Shown here: positions 1 to 10,627 of the stretch, piece after piece
Layout: every line of letters starts with the position of its first letter
Numbering within the stretch: position 1 is the first letter of the stretch
Assembly (NCBI GenBank): GCA_963971575.1
Contig: OZ020618.1
Span: 30,556,540 to 30,620,539, forward strand
From: Liopterus haemorrhoidalis
Taxonomy: Eukaryota > Arthropoda > Insecta > Coleoptera > Dytiscidae
Reading direction: 5' to 3'
DNA: 64,000 bases
Position numbers and translations under genes: made by a program
Notes under the pieces: model-generated
What the model was told of the DNA's origin: nothing
Databases searched by the model: none
Seen by the model: the letters and a program-made list of their open reading frames with translations, nothing else

Positions 1-1
1 A

Positions 2-2335
2 CATGATGTAACATGCATCTCAGATTTATTAGGCAGCTTTAATCTAGTATCTTCGGTCTATTATAATACACGGGGTGAAAATAAAATTGACAACATATTT
101 CAAAATATGTACCTCAGCGAAGATGATATGAACAAAATCACTGGATTTTCGGATCACAGCGGTATTTTAGCAACTTTTCCTACAAGAAATCATTATGATA
201 CTTCTTCAGCTACTTCAAACTCTTATCTTTATCGCAGAAAGATCTCTGACACCGGCATGCATGATTTTTTCCACAAACTTGATAGTGTTCAATGGGACCG
301 CCTAAATTCTGTTGCTGACAGCAGTGACATGTATGATTATTTTCTAGAATTATTTTTTTTACATTCATATTTCTCATATTTCTCATCATCTTTCCTTCTA
401 CAGAAAATTAAAATATGCCCAAATAGACGCAAAACCACTCAGGTAAACTGGTTTGACGATCATCTTCGTGACATGCGCGACACACTTCATAACTTAAATC
501 AAGTTCTTATTATGAATCCAAGTAGAACCAATAAAACAGCACGCGATACATATAAGTATCTCTATCGCAAAGCAATATCTGCTGCTAAAATTGATGCACA
601 TTCAAAATTTATTAATAATTCAGATAACATCCAGAAAGCTGCATGGCAAATTATTAATAAACGCAGAAACAATACAATAGAATCCTCCAACGATACGATT
701 ATTACCCCTAACCAATTTAATGAACATTTTTCGACCATAGCTAAAACACTTATAGATAAAGTCCCCGTTTCTAACATTGCACCAGATTTTTTTCTTTCGA
801 ATAAAACTCCCAATACAATTTTTTCTTTCAAACATGTCAGTGAGATCACGATTAGAGATGTTATAAGTTCTTTAAAGTATAGCAATACTCCTGACGTGAA
901 TGAACTGTCAGTAAAAATTCTAAAATCTGTAAAAGATCCCATTATTCCACCTCTTACAAGAGTAATAAACTCCTGCATCACTAACAGCTGTTTTCCTGAA
1001 AGGCTTAAACTTGCCAAAGTTTTGCCACTTTTTAAGAAAGGAGATGTCGATGATGTTAATAATTATCGACCCATATCAATATTGCCAGTCTTTTCAAAGA
1101 ATTTTGAAAAGGTGTTGTACAAACAAATTGTGCAGTATTTTACAAGCAAAAATCTTTTCTCCAATAGTCAGTTTGGTTTTAGAAGTGATAAGAGCACTAT
1201 AGATGCAGTTTTGGACTTTGTCGCGTATGTTTCGGATGCATTAGAATCAGGGAAATACTGTCTTAGTGTTTTTCTTGATTTAAGCAAGGCTTTTGACTGC
1301 ATATCTCATGATATTTTATTAACCAAACTATCTTTTTATGGTTTTGACGACAAGAGCCGTGCCATGCTTAAATCATACTTATCTAACCGGAAACAGTTTA
1401 TCCAATTTAAAAGTAGCGTTTCTGAGTATCTTCCTTTACATTTTGGTATTCCCCAAGGTTCAGTTCTCGGACCGCTACTATTCTTAATATATGTTAACGA
1501 TTTGCCTCTCGCTATGACATCTAAATCAATTCTTTACGCTGACGATACAACATTACTAAATTGCAACCATGATCTAGAATCCCTTATTACGGAAAATGTT
1601 TCTCTGGTGAACAGTGCAAACTCTTGGTTGTCTAGCAATAAACTAATTTGAAATACAGATAAAACCCAGACCTTGCTACTGAGCACCAGAAAACATGATT
1701 TTGCCAATCCCCCTTTCGTTAAATTTCTTGGTATCCACGTTGATCCTTACCTTCGTTGGGATCAGCACGTGGATGTACTCAGTCGTAAACTGCGATCGAC
1801 CGTGTATCTAGTAAGGAATCTGAAGCATGAAGTCAGCATAGATGTTGTATTGAAAGCCTATTTCTCCCTCTTTCAATCCCACCTAACCTATGGGTTAATA
1901 ATCTGGGGCCATTCACCTGCAGCCAAAAGAATTTTCAGCTTACAACGTAAAGTTGTAAGAATAATTGCCAGTGCTCCTTTTAGAGCGGATTGTCGAGATC
2001 TTTTTGTAAAGCTGCAAATAATGTCATTACCTTCACTATTTATTTATTTGTGTCTATTGTTTGTACGCAAAAACTTGCACAATTATATCACTTTTAGTGA
2101 AACGCACGAGCACAACGCGCGTTGTAAAAATAATATTCGTGGTAAGTTTTTGCGCTTAAATAAATCCAGGAATGGTTCAAATTACTTTGCTGTGAAATTT
2201 TATAATCTTTTACCAGAGACTATTACTACACTACCTCTAGACAAATTCAAACTTAAACTTCAACACTTATTTATAAATAACCCATTGTACACAATTGATG
2301 AATTTAACAACGTTAATTTTGATGAACTTTTATGA
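2..2335 (+). pseudogene. CR1/Jockey-group non-LTR retrotransposon ORF2 (endonuclease end, RT, C-terminus), one nonsense codon
   Basis: The reading frame is already open at base 2, so the element's 5' part lies outside the window. The first ~60 codons are the tail of an apurinic-type endonuclease (a DHSG motif, then PTRN). Counting from the Met at 107, the reverse transcriptase shows FGFRSDKST, LDLSKAFD (about residue 390), GIPQGSVLGP (about 447) and the catalytic YADD (477-480). An in-frame TGA at 1649-1651 falls after SSNKLI, where relatives carry a sense codon. The frame then continues from 1652 to 2335 with the thumb (FLGIHVDPYLRW) and the C-terminal QRKVVRIIASA and YNLLPETI motifs. The protein copies the element's RNA into DNA at a nicked target. 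One nonsense and no frameshift suggests fairly recent insertion. Placement in the CR1/Jockey group rather than one named clade is by motif only. Confidence 0.9.
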
Positions 2336-2411
2336 ATTTGTCTCTTAATATTGCAGTTCTTTGTATTTGCAATTTGGTCAATAAAACTATTATTATTATT
2401 ATTATTATTAT
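2336..2411 (+). other. 3' UTR and (TTA)n tail of the non-LTR element
   Basis: A short AT-rich stretch follows the stop codon. It contains AATAAAA at about 2380 and ends in a TTA trinucleotide run (about 2388-2411). Simple-repeat tails of this kind are usual for CR1/Jockey-type elements and mark the probable 3' end of the insertion. Confidence 0.7.
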
Positions 2412-4190
2412 ACTTCAAATAAATGTTGACAATTATAGAGATTGATTTGTGTATGATCCAAACATTAGATATACTATAGCGATATGTATTTCGAATTTCT
2501 TATTCTAGTTTAAAATATGATGAAAGGGTCAGTGTTTGGGTCATAGTCATTAATTGGGATATTTACCTTAAAATAATTAGCGTGTAAGTCTAATATTTTA
2601 GTACTTTACTAAATATAAAAATTCACAACAATATTTAACATTGAGATTTTTTTGTAATGTTCAGTAATAGCAGAAATAGAATGTTTATGTTTACGTGGAG
2701 ACTCTCATGCAGCAGTTCCATAAGCGTGTCACATTGCTGCTGGTGTAATATTTAAACCCTGATCAGAGATATAAGCCTTAATTACTTCTAAATTTCGCCG
2801 TTCTTACGATGGTTTAATTGATTTTGTATGCTATGAAATGTATCATGCTGGATTAAAATCACTTGTTAATTATGTAGGGACACCTATTATGAATACTTGC
2901 TATACGAATATGTACATATAATTACAAAGACAAAGTGTTCCTTTAACTTTCGGCACACAAATTGTGTTTATTAAAAATCCATAAATGACCCAAAACACAT
3001 TACACCTTGTTGACGCACCTCGGGGCGGGGCCGGGCTCACGGGTTCGAGCTGTCTCCCTAAGTACTCGACAAAGATGCCTTAAAGGGACATATTTGTCTT
3101 GTAGTATAACGTGAGCCCGCTCAAGAAATAAAAAATAAATTGGCTTCTGAGACCTCCCAATTTCTGGGTGCATGCCCGACATTTTGTATAACAATCTAAC
3201 ACTAATCCTTGTTATTGCAATGTAATAGTATGTACCGAAAATATGAGAAACTAACCAGATATTTGGTTGCGGTTAATAATGATTTTTATTGGTATTTGAA
3301 TATTTAAGACACATTTTGTTCAAATGTCAGTTCGCTTTAAAAACATAACCTCAATATTTTTCGGCGTTCTATGCATTAAATATGTATATATAAATATGTA
3401 TCAACAATATTTATTAAACGGGTTACTTTTAACTGATTCATCGTCGGTTGAAAGTGATGTTAATGAATTTATCATGGATTATTTAGACAGATGAAGGGGA
3501 ATAATAAACCGAGATAAAACAGGATTCGATCTTGGTTGTTTTGATTTTAATCAATCTATCAAACTTCAACAACCGCGTTCAGTAAATAATTTTTTTTTTC
3601 AACAATTCTGTTTTTTCGGAACGATAAATCGCCTTCTCGATTGAAATATGATATTTACGGTACATACTATTTTTCGGTTGATTTACAAATTTTGACTGAA
3701 AATGAACATATGAGAAAATGAGATTTGATAAATATAATATACTACTTGACGTGCTCGGTTTGTTCCTCCCTTTACCTCTCCCTCTGCCACCTGCTTCCCT
3801 TACATATCAATGACTGCTATGATAATTAGGTACAGAGTTCATAGTATAGATGCTTTTAGAGACTTTTTGTTTTTGTATCGTTTTCGTTTGACTGTAATTG
3901 TTTAAAAGAATTCGGATACCCCGAGAGTCATAAAAACTGGTCTATTTTACCATAAATGATGACACGTTGGTGTATTTTTTTTTTTTTTAATCTGTCTAGG
4001 CGTTCTTTAGTTTCGACGAAACGTGCATACACAAACCAACTAATTTATAATTATTACAGATTTTGTGCGTGTAGAATAATGAAAAAATGAAAAACCTACC
4101 CTAAATAAATACTAGCTTAAATACCTTTACCAACTGCCGTTGAGTTTGTTTCGTTCGGCTATTTTTTTTTTTTTTTTTCGTATTTTCTTT
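2412..4190. other. AT-rich non-coding stretch
   Basis: I see no convincing gene here. The interval 3000-3185 is GC-richer than its surroundings and contains a GGGTTCGAGCTG motif that resembles a tRNA B box. I could not find an A box or a second copy, so I do not call a SINE. Several poly-T runs occur (about 3590, 3975 and 4160). Confidence 0.5.
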
Positions 4191-4194
4191 ACCT

Positions 4195-4850
4195 CGGAGA
4201 TTTGTGTCTGTCTGAATTTTGCTTTAAACTTGGAAACACGACGCCAGAAACACTTAAACTTTTGACAACGGCTTTTGGAGAAGATGCTTTGTGGCCGAAC
4301 TGCTTGTTTTAGGTCGTTCTAAAACCGATGCAAAAATTTACAGGTTTGCGAATTTATGCATACCAATTGACTGTTAACTGTTATGGAGGATGTAGAAGAT
4401 CATGGGGATCTTGACAAGACATTTTGAACAACACTTTGAGCATGAATAGTGTGCTTCGTCTGGAGACTAAAACGAGAAAAGAGTGGCTACCTCAGAAGAA
4501 TTTCTTGAAAGGGTAGAAACCGTTCTTAACTTTATAGCAGTGACGATGCAGTCACAGGTGATAAAAGTTGGATGTATGGTTATGAAGTGCAAAAAAATGT
4601 CAGTCATCGCAATGTAAAATACTGAGTTCTCCGAGACCGAAGAAAATTGCAAAGTCAAGTCGATAATATTTTTATCTTGGAGTTCTGAGGCAATTACGTA
4701 ATTTTATTAGAAGCACTGGTCTGCTACTTTGAGAAATAGATGTTGTACTCACCAGCTCATATTTGCCTCAAGGTTCGGCAGTTATAGCGAGGAACAAAGT
4801 CACTCTCGGTCCCGTATGACTTTTTTGTTTCCAAATTTGAAGAATTATTT
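4195..4850 (+). pseudogene. Decayed mariner transposase (family C, copy 1)
   Basis: Translating across frames gives, in order, an N-terminal segment EFCFKLGNTTPETLKLL (about 4215), a catalytic-core segment resembling VTGDKSWMYGY (about 4550, first Asp region), and the C-terminal block FLFPNLKNYFKGR (about 4830). That is the order of a mariner transposase of the type fused in SETMAR. Stops and frameshifts separate every block, so nothing functional remains. Related relics occur on the minus strand at 30480-30820 and 62040-62460. Confidence 0.75.
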
Positions 4851-4879
4851 TAAAGGACGCTATCATTATGTACATAAGT

Positions 4880-5440
4880 ATGTCTGTGTGAAATTTTGTT
4901 TCAAACGTGGAAATATGCCTACAGAAATACTTGAACTATTGAAACAGCTTTAAAAGAAGATGCTCCGAGACGTATGAATATCATGCGGATGTAGCTGAAG
5001 ACATTTTGATATCGATGATCACACAACGCGCTAGTTACAACTTACTTTTCGATTTGGCAGTTTTGGCGAAAAATTTATTTATTTATTATTTATTTATTTA
5101 TTTATTTTACATCGACCTATATCTGCAACGAGGCTATTCGCCGATGCCAGGGGGCGAGCTCCTGGATGAGGGGTGAATGATTGTGAAATGAGAGTAATGT
5201 AAACATATTATTCTCGCCCGAATAATATCACCAACGGAGAATCGAACTACCGACCGCACAATCCAGACTCTTTCCACCAGTCCAAACTGCACGACTTAAT
5301 GCGTTCGGCCACTCCGTTGGCTTTTGACGAAAACCAAAATCACTCTCTTTGCCCATTCACCATATTCACTTGACTTGGCTCTGTGTGACTCTTTTGTTCT
5401 CAAATATTAAGAGTTCGTTGAAGGAACGTTGTTTTGAAAA
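4880..5440 (+). pseudogene. Decayed mariner transposase (family C, copy 2), split by a SINE
   Basis: Immediately after copy 1 a second N-terminus appears (VKFCFKRGNMPTEILELLKQ, about 4889). After a deletion, C-terminal sequence resembling LAKTKITLFAHSPYSLDLAL follows at about 5325-5385, including the SPDL-type third-Asp region. A tRNA-derived SINE (5073-5321) sits inside it, flanked by TTTTGGCGAAAA (5061-5072) and TTTTGACGAAAA (5322-5333). That is a 12-bp target duplication with one mismatch. The tail is then cut by a Helentron-like fragment at about 5436. Confidence 0.7.
5073..5321 (-). mobile_element. tRNA-derived SINE, family 1, copy a
   Basis: On the minus strand it begins CCAACGGAGTGGCCGAACGC, a type II tRNA-like (Ser/Leu-like) head with an A-box-like TGGCCGAACGC and a B-box-like GGTAGTTCGATTC. 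The body holds GATATTATTCGGGCGAGAAT and GGGGGCGAGCTC (complement), and the tail is a (TAAA)n-like run. It shares this order with copies at 10372-10627 and 61711-61940. A 12-bp imperfect target duplication flanks it. SINEs are transcribed by RNA polymerase III and mobilised by partner LINE proteins. Confidence 0.88.
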
Positions 5441-5505
5441 AATTGATGTGAAGTGTGAATTTTCATACATTTCAGGGTTTCGGAGGTATTAAGTAAGTGA
5501 ATGAT
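5436..5505 (-). mobile_element. Helentron-like (HINE) 3'-end fragment
   Basis: The sequence matches only the 3' terminal block of the Helentron-like family in this window. It has the end TTGATGTGAAGTGTGAATTT, the degenerate hairpin and a subterminal repeat AGGGTTTCGGAGGT, then breaks into a TA microsatellite. The rest of the element is missing. Confidence 0.7.
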
Positions 5506-5523
5506 GATTATTTGGGATGCCAA

Positions 5524-5528
<5 letters not shown>

Positions 5529-5590
<62 letters not shown>
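5529..5590. repeat. (TA)n microsatellite
   Basis: About 31 near-perfect TA dinucleotides. It separates the Helentron-like fragment from the palindrome array. Long TA tracts can extrude cruciforms and are often unstable in length. Confidence 0.97.
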
Positions 5591-5592
<2 letters not shown>

Positions 5593-5593
<1 letters not shown>

Positions 5594-6130
5594 CTGTTAA
5601 TAACACAAATTGTTGGTTGTAAATACCATGAGCTCAAAAAGAAATTACATAAGGGTTGGCTATGGAAAAATAAAATAATGTCTACTGTAAGCTTTATATA
5701 ACAATAAATAACTAGAACAACAACATTGATGACAGTTAATTAATTCTAAAGCTTACAGTAGACATTATTTTATTTCTCCATAGCCAACCCTTATGTAATT
5801 TCTTTTTCAACTCATGGTATTTACAACCAACAATTTGTGTTATTATCTACTAATAACACAAATTGTTGGTTGTAAGTACCATGAGCTCAAAAAGAAATTA
5901 CATAAGGGTTGGCTGTGGAAAAATAAAATAATTTCTACTCCAAGCTTTATATAACAATAAATAACTTGTGAGAACATCAACAGTGATGACAGTTATTTCA
6001 TTCTAAAGCTTGCAGTGGACATTATTTTATTTTTCCACAGCCAACCCTTAGGTAATTTCTTTTTGAACTCATGGTATTTACAACGAACAATTTGTGTTAT
6101 TCTCTGTTAATAACACTAATTGTTGGTTTA
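5593..6130. repeat. Tandem array of ~255-bp palindromic (foldback) units
   Basis: Two complete head-to-tail copies (about 5593-5846 and 5849-6104) and the start of a third (about 6105-6130) are visible. Each unit is a giant inverted repeat with arms of about 105 bp. One arm runs from TAACACAAATTGTTGGTTGT through GGGTTGGCTATGG to GCTTTATA, a ~45-base loop follows, and then comes the complement of the arm. Copies differ by scattered substitutions. It is probably a foldback MITE that became tandem, by inference. No ORF. Confidence 0.9.
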
Positions 6131-6368
6131 TTTATGGATACTAATATATAATAATAATACTTTATTTAACATAAAAGTTAATTGTATACAATACATTACA
6201 TCTTAATATATCTATTGTACATAAATTTAATAGACAGACATATTTTCCCTGATATATATGCTACACCCTTTCTTAAACCTACTTAAAGTACTTTCTTGTT
6301 TTAACTTATCATCTAAACCATTGAACAATAATAATCCTTTATAAAATAAAGAATTTTGAGATCCCTTT

Positions 6369-6417
6369 TTAGGGTTTTGTAGGTATGACCAAAAAACCCT
6401 TATACCGTCATTTTGTC

Positions 6418-6487
<70 letters not shown>

Positions 6488-7330
6488 TCGGTAAAAATTG
6501 TAGCCAAACGGCTAAACCTAGAGAGTTGAAATTTGGCATGCTTATACAACTCTTTGACCCGCACATAGGAAAAATACTAAAACATCTAAAAAACATACCC
6601 CCCTAAAAATATAAACAAATATGTGCTCATCGAAAACAAAAATATTTTTTTTAAATTCTGAGTAGGGTATCAAATGAAAGCCCTTAGTACGTGGATTAAC
6701 GATCAAATTTTTATTTTTGCAAAATAAATTATTTTGTCTCGATTTTTGCCAAAAATGTGCAAAAAAAAATTTGTCCCACACCCTATAGCCCAGATGGTTT
6801 AAACTAAAAATCTAAAAAAATTCTAAGTAATGTATATTGGTGTGAACCGAAATAGTACAACAGGAATTTTTGATCAGATTATGTTTTTGGAAAATAACGC
6901 ATTTTTTGTGGTTTTTGGTTCACAAAGTACAAAAGTTATACCAATGTAAGACACTCACATGCATGGCGTGTGATGGCTACATGCGTTAGAGCACTCTTAA
7001 ACTGGCTGGAAAACGAAGGGTTTCGAGTTCGAGTACGGAGTGAATTTTATTTTTTCTGTTTTTTTTTTTTGCATTTTTATTATGTTGAAATTATTTTGTC
7101 AAAATTCTAGTTATATTTGGATAAATGTTGTATTTAATTTTTATGAGCGTAAATTTAATAACCAGTTTTATTATATAATTAACAGACGATAAATTACTTT
7201 AAAAATATCGTTCATTTTGCCGTGATTACTACAAAGTAAAATTTGTCCTACACACTCAGCATACCGCCTTCACTTATTATATACCTGCGAAACCCTGAAA
7301 TGTGTGAATATTCACACTTCACATCAATTT
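6369..7330 (+). mobile_element. Helentron-like non-autonomous element (HINE/DINE-1 type), copy 1, complete
   Basis: The 5' end carries AGGGTTTTGTAGGT (6371-6384), followed by a GTCT microsatellite. A conserved body follows (AGTTGAAATTTGGCATGC; GTGTGGGACAAA complement). The 3' end carries the inverted repeat ACCTGCGAAACCCT, then a perfect 16-base palindrome GTGTGAATATTCACAC (7302-7317) and the terminal TTCACATCAATTTT. Subterminal inverted repeats, a GTCY-type microsatellite near the 5' end, a hairpin beyond the 3' inverted repeat and insertion in a T-run without duplication are the established DINE-1/Helentron-associated design. There is no ORF, so it would depend on a Rep/helicase elsewhere. 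Confidence 0.85.
6413..6487 (+). repeat. (GTCT)n microsatellite inside Helentron-like copy 1
   Basis: About 18 near-perfect GTCT units directly after the 5' terminal block. Other copies in the window keep only one to three units at this position (27430, 46749), so length varies by copy, as reported for DINE-1 elements. Confidence 0.97.
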
Positions 7331-7947
7331 TTTTTAGTTTTTGTTATACTAAAATCGTACTTATTTCTTAAATTATATGTACTTATTTCACTAAAAAATT
7401 TAATATTAGAAACTAAGAAGTCCGGGACCATACCTCTTTTCATTTTATATATAAATATTAACGTTAGATAAGTTACTGGTTGTTTAATATTTAGCCAATT
7501 CAGTGTTTCTAACATTTTATTAATGGGATTAAATCTATTAACTCTTAAAATAATCCGCCTTGCTCTATTTTGCAGTTTTTGTAGTCTGGTCATTTGGCCT
7601 TGATTGCATAAGAATAAAATTGTGGCACAGAAATCAATGTGCGGTGCTATTATGGTTTTATATAAATTGACTGCTTATACAAGCAGTCAAATTAACATAT
7701 ATACATATGTTAATTTATTTCTTATGCGTTTCAAAAAATAAGTTTTCTTTGCTATTTTTTTACAAACATAGTCTGTATACTTATCCAACTTTAACTTATC
7801 GTCAATTATTACCCCCAAATATTTTATACTTGTAAATATAATTCCCTAAAACAAAATGAAAACAATGAATCAAAATTAAGAAAATGTTTACACAAATCGT
7901 ACATGTAAAATGATTACATAAAGGCACCTGGAAGCAACGTAATCGTT

Positions 7948-9690
7948 TTATTTCTTGTAAATATTTTGAATAAAAACTTTTATTTTTTTAACCAACTTTT
8001 GTTCTGTAGTATTATAGGATATTTTTCTTTTAATGTTTCACATTCGTTTTTCTTAGGTGGTTTTTTATTTTTAATGTGTTCCTTGAAAAAGGAAATTACA
8101 ATATCTTTTTGTTGTTCCGTCAAGGGACCAGAACACGTTTTCCTTTTTGTTTTTTATTATTTATACTATTTGCTGTGTGTTCATCACAATTATTTTCAAA
8201 TATTTCATTAGATTCAATGTGGCTACTATATTCAATCGCATCATTTTCAATTTCGTCTGTTTCTATGTCAGATAATATATTTGATTTCAGATCAACGTCA
8301 ATTTCCTCCAAAGATTTTCCTTTGAGTTGATCCCCAGCGCCCTTTTCCATCATAAGAAGAAATTTGCTTATTTTGGCGGTTTGGTACACGTCATCGGGTA
8401 ACCTGTAAGATTTTCTGTGCACTTCTGTTGTGTGGCCCATAAATGATGAAAGCTGTTCAAGGTCATTATCTGACATGTTAAAGATTTGAGTTATTGTGGC
8501 CAAGTGTTTTCTTAAACGTGTGGATGTTATTGCCTTCGGATTTTTGGTTCCAGAAGCTTTCGCGTGTTTACTTAATACTTTATATCCTGCTATTGGAGTT
8601 TTTAAACGTGGTCTTTCAAATAAATATGGGTTTTCACGAGGTACGAATTTTTCTCTGTATTGTAATAAGGACTTAATATCCTTCTGTACATCTGGTGACA
8701 AAAGAACTGGCACACCTCTGTCTCGCTTGCCTCTAATAACGATGCGTTTGAAAGTTTTTAATAATATTTTTTCTGCGGGGGTAATAGTCTCATTAAATTC
8801 TTCATAATTGGAAAAATTATTATTTTCGACTATTTGGTACAAGTATAGAGGTATACGTTGTAGTTCCCCTTGTCGCTTTCTATTAAGTAAAATAATTTTG
8901 CAATAAATTGTTTCTAATAACTCTGTATAAGCTTCTTCATCATTGTTATTATCTATTAGAGCACTTACAGCAGATGACGATTTTGTCTGTAAATATGTTT
9001 TCAAAATTTTAAGGTCACTTGCTAGAGGTACAATTGTTATTTTATTCCACTTTTTGGCATTAAGATCATCTGCGGCTTGACTTGAAACAGTAAATCGCCA
9101 ATGTGATTTTAGTAAAGTAATCATGGTCTTGAATTTATGTTCGGGCTCATCAAACTGAGAAACTGAGCTAGGTAATTGTTTTTTGATACACGATAAGATA
9201 GCAATTTCGCAACAGTGTTTTAATGTTGTTGCAATATTCATAGCATATGTTGGAGATAAAAAACATTCTTTCTCTTCATCGTATTTACCGATTATTTTCG
9301 CAGCTTGGACAATCAAGTCAAAATGCTCAGGTTGTAATACTTCAAATAAGGTCTTAATTGATACTTTAAGCTTTTTGACTTCTATTAACAGTTTTGCAAG
9401 CTCTCGAATTTTTCGAGACACAACATTAATAAAATGTTTTTCGCGGTGAATAGTTAAGTATCTTGCACTATACGCGCATATGAGAACATCTTTCTTAGCT
9501 GTTAAACTTACATAATCTGGGCACATGTGAGGGAAAACTGTATCTCTTAATTTTTTGTCTACCAGACTATTATTTACTAACAAGTCTTGAGCCGCAATTG
9601 AGCACTTCCAGATTGTTTATTTAAATTCATAACACAGATTTTTCGATGTCTCCATAAAAATTTCGACGAGTAATAGCCTAAACATACAAC
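7948..9690 (-). pseudogene. Metazoan tyrosine-recombinase (phage-integrase fold) gene, Crypton-like, frameshifted
   Basis: The longest open segment (8120-9583, 487 codons from an internal Met) has the tyrosine-recombinase signature in order. These are box-I Arg (RQGEL, R237), a beta-hairpin Lys (GKRDRG, K286), Arg of the second box (TRLRKHLAT, R358), GH (FMGHTTEV, H384) and the nucleophile Tyr exactly nine residues on (SYRLP, Y393). The usual His three before the second Arg is Thr355. A frameshift near 8130 separates a C-terminal block (LTEQQKDIVISFFKEHI, then KECETLK-type and SWLKKIK) ending at a stop at 7948-7950. A frameshift near 9610 separates an upstream zinc-finger-like piece (about 9640-9690, with the WRHRKIC block). 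Such enzymes cut and rejoin DNA through a covalent Tyr intermediate. Crypton-like transposon or relatives is inference. Element ends were not found. Confidence 0.8.
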
Positions 9691-9715
9691 TTCTTAGATT
9701 CGTTGGTTATTTATA

Positions 9716-10133
9716 ATTTAAACCATAGGTTCCAAACCTTTTCTGGACCTACAAGAAAAAAAAAAAATAATAAAAAATTCAACGCCCCCTGTCCCATAAT
9801 AGTTTAATACGATTAAACTCTTATTTTAATGTTTGGTTAAACTTTAACCAAATATTAAAATATGATGGCACATTATTTATATTTATCCATCTATCTATTA
9901 GGAATCACAAAGTAAAAATTAAAAAAATGCCAAATTTAGATAGATAGATAAAATGTTTATTCATGAAAATAGTTTTTTAAAAGTATTTTATTATTAATTT
10001 CTTAAAAGGGACGCCGCCCCCCTTGATTGCCTTAACGCCCCCATTTGTTTCTGGACTCACTATCGCCCCCTTGAAAGGTTCCAGCGCCCACTGGGAGGCG
10101 GTACCGCCCCCGTTGGGAACCATTGATTAAAAC
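9716..10133. mobile_element. hAT-type MITE, 402 bp, with 8-bp target duplication
   Basis: The element spans 9724-10125. It starts CATAGGTTCCAAACC and ends GTTGGGAACCATTG, which are inverted copies of a CAWWGGTTCCMAAC terminus. Flanks are ATTTAAAC (9716-9723) and ATTAAAAC (10126-10133), 7 of 8 identical. There is no transposase ORF. The right half has repeated CGCCCCC motifs. It sits just upstream of the recombinase pseudogene. Confidence 0.8.
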
Positions 10134-10371
10134 TAAAAAAATTAATTTATTTGACGTCGAAGTTGATCAAGGAGCATCGGTTAGAATGCAAACAAATGTA
10201 AACAAATTAGTTAGAAAGTAAACAAATTTTTAAACTCGCTAACAAGAACCTAATTCAATAACACAAATAAGAAAACGAGGACAACGTTTTTTTTTTTTTT
10301 TTGTATTGAAAAATTTAGTAGAATTGAAACGTATTAACAGCTAGATTGGCTTCTCTGTTAACAGCATTGTA

Positions 10372-10627
10372 ATAATGGCATTATTATGCCATTGGCCGAA
10401 CGCATTAAATCGTGCAGTTTGGACTGGTGAAAACAGTCTGGATTGTGAGGTTGGTAGTTCAATTCCCCGTTTGTGATATTATTCGGGCGAGAATAATATG
10501 TTTACATTACTCTCATTTTACAATCATTCACCCCTCATCTGGATGTACACCTGGGTGTAGGAGCTCGCCCCCTGGCATCAGCGATTAGCCTCGTTGCAGA
10601 AATAGGCTGACGTAAAATAAATAAATA
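10372..10627 (+). mobile_element. tRNA-derived SINE, family 1, copy b
   Basis: Same layout as the copies at 5073 and 61711: tRNA-like head (TGGCCGAACGCATTAAATCG; B-box-like GGTAGTTCAATTC), body with TATTATTCGGGCGAGAATAA and GGAGCTCGCCCCCTGGCATC, and an AAATAAATAAATA tail. The first bases of the head (ACGGAG) are altered. I found no convincing target duplication. Confidence 0.87.

Larger units (their letters stand above)
6140..7855 (-). pseudogene. 3' fragment of a non-LTR retrotransposon RT, split by a Helentron-like element
   Basis: The minus strand encodes the thumb and C-terminus of an RT ORF: IKYLGVIIDDKLKLDKYTD at about 7830, then RLQKLQNRARRIILRVN and FIYKMKRGMVPDFL. The frame runs into the Helentron-like element (6369-7330) after SITKTKK and resumes in the same frame beyond it (GSQNSLFYKGLLLFNGLDDK). 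It ends with an AATAAAG-(TAT)n tail near 6140. Rejoining the flanks restores the frame, so the insertion is precise. Upstream domains are missing (5' truncation). Stops occur around 7650-7720. Confidence 0.85.

Noticed and set aside
562..1017. 151-codon minus-strand ORF
   Set aside because: Antisense shadow of the RT coding sequence at 2-2335. No family motif and atypical composition.
5501..5701. ORF rich in Ile-Tyr; likewise 36317-36526 on both strands and 6385-6606
   Set aside because: Translations of TA and GTCT microsatellites with random flanks.
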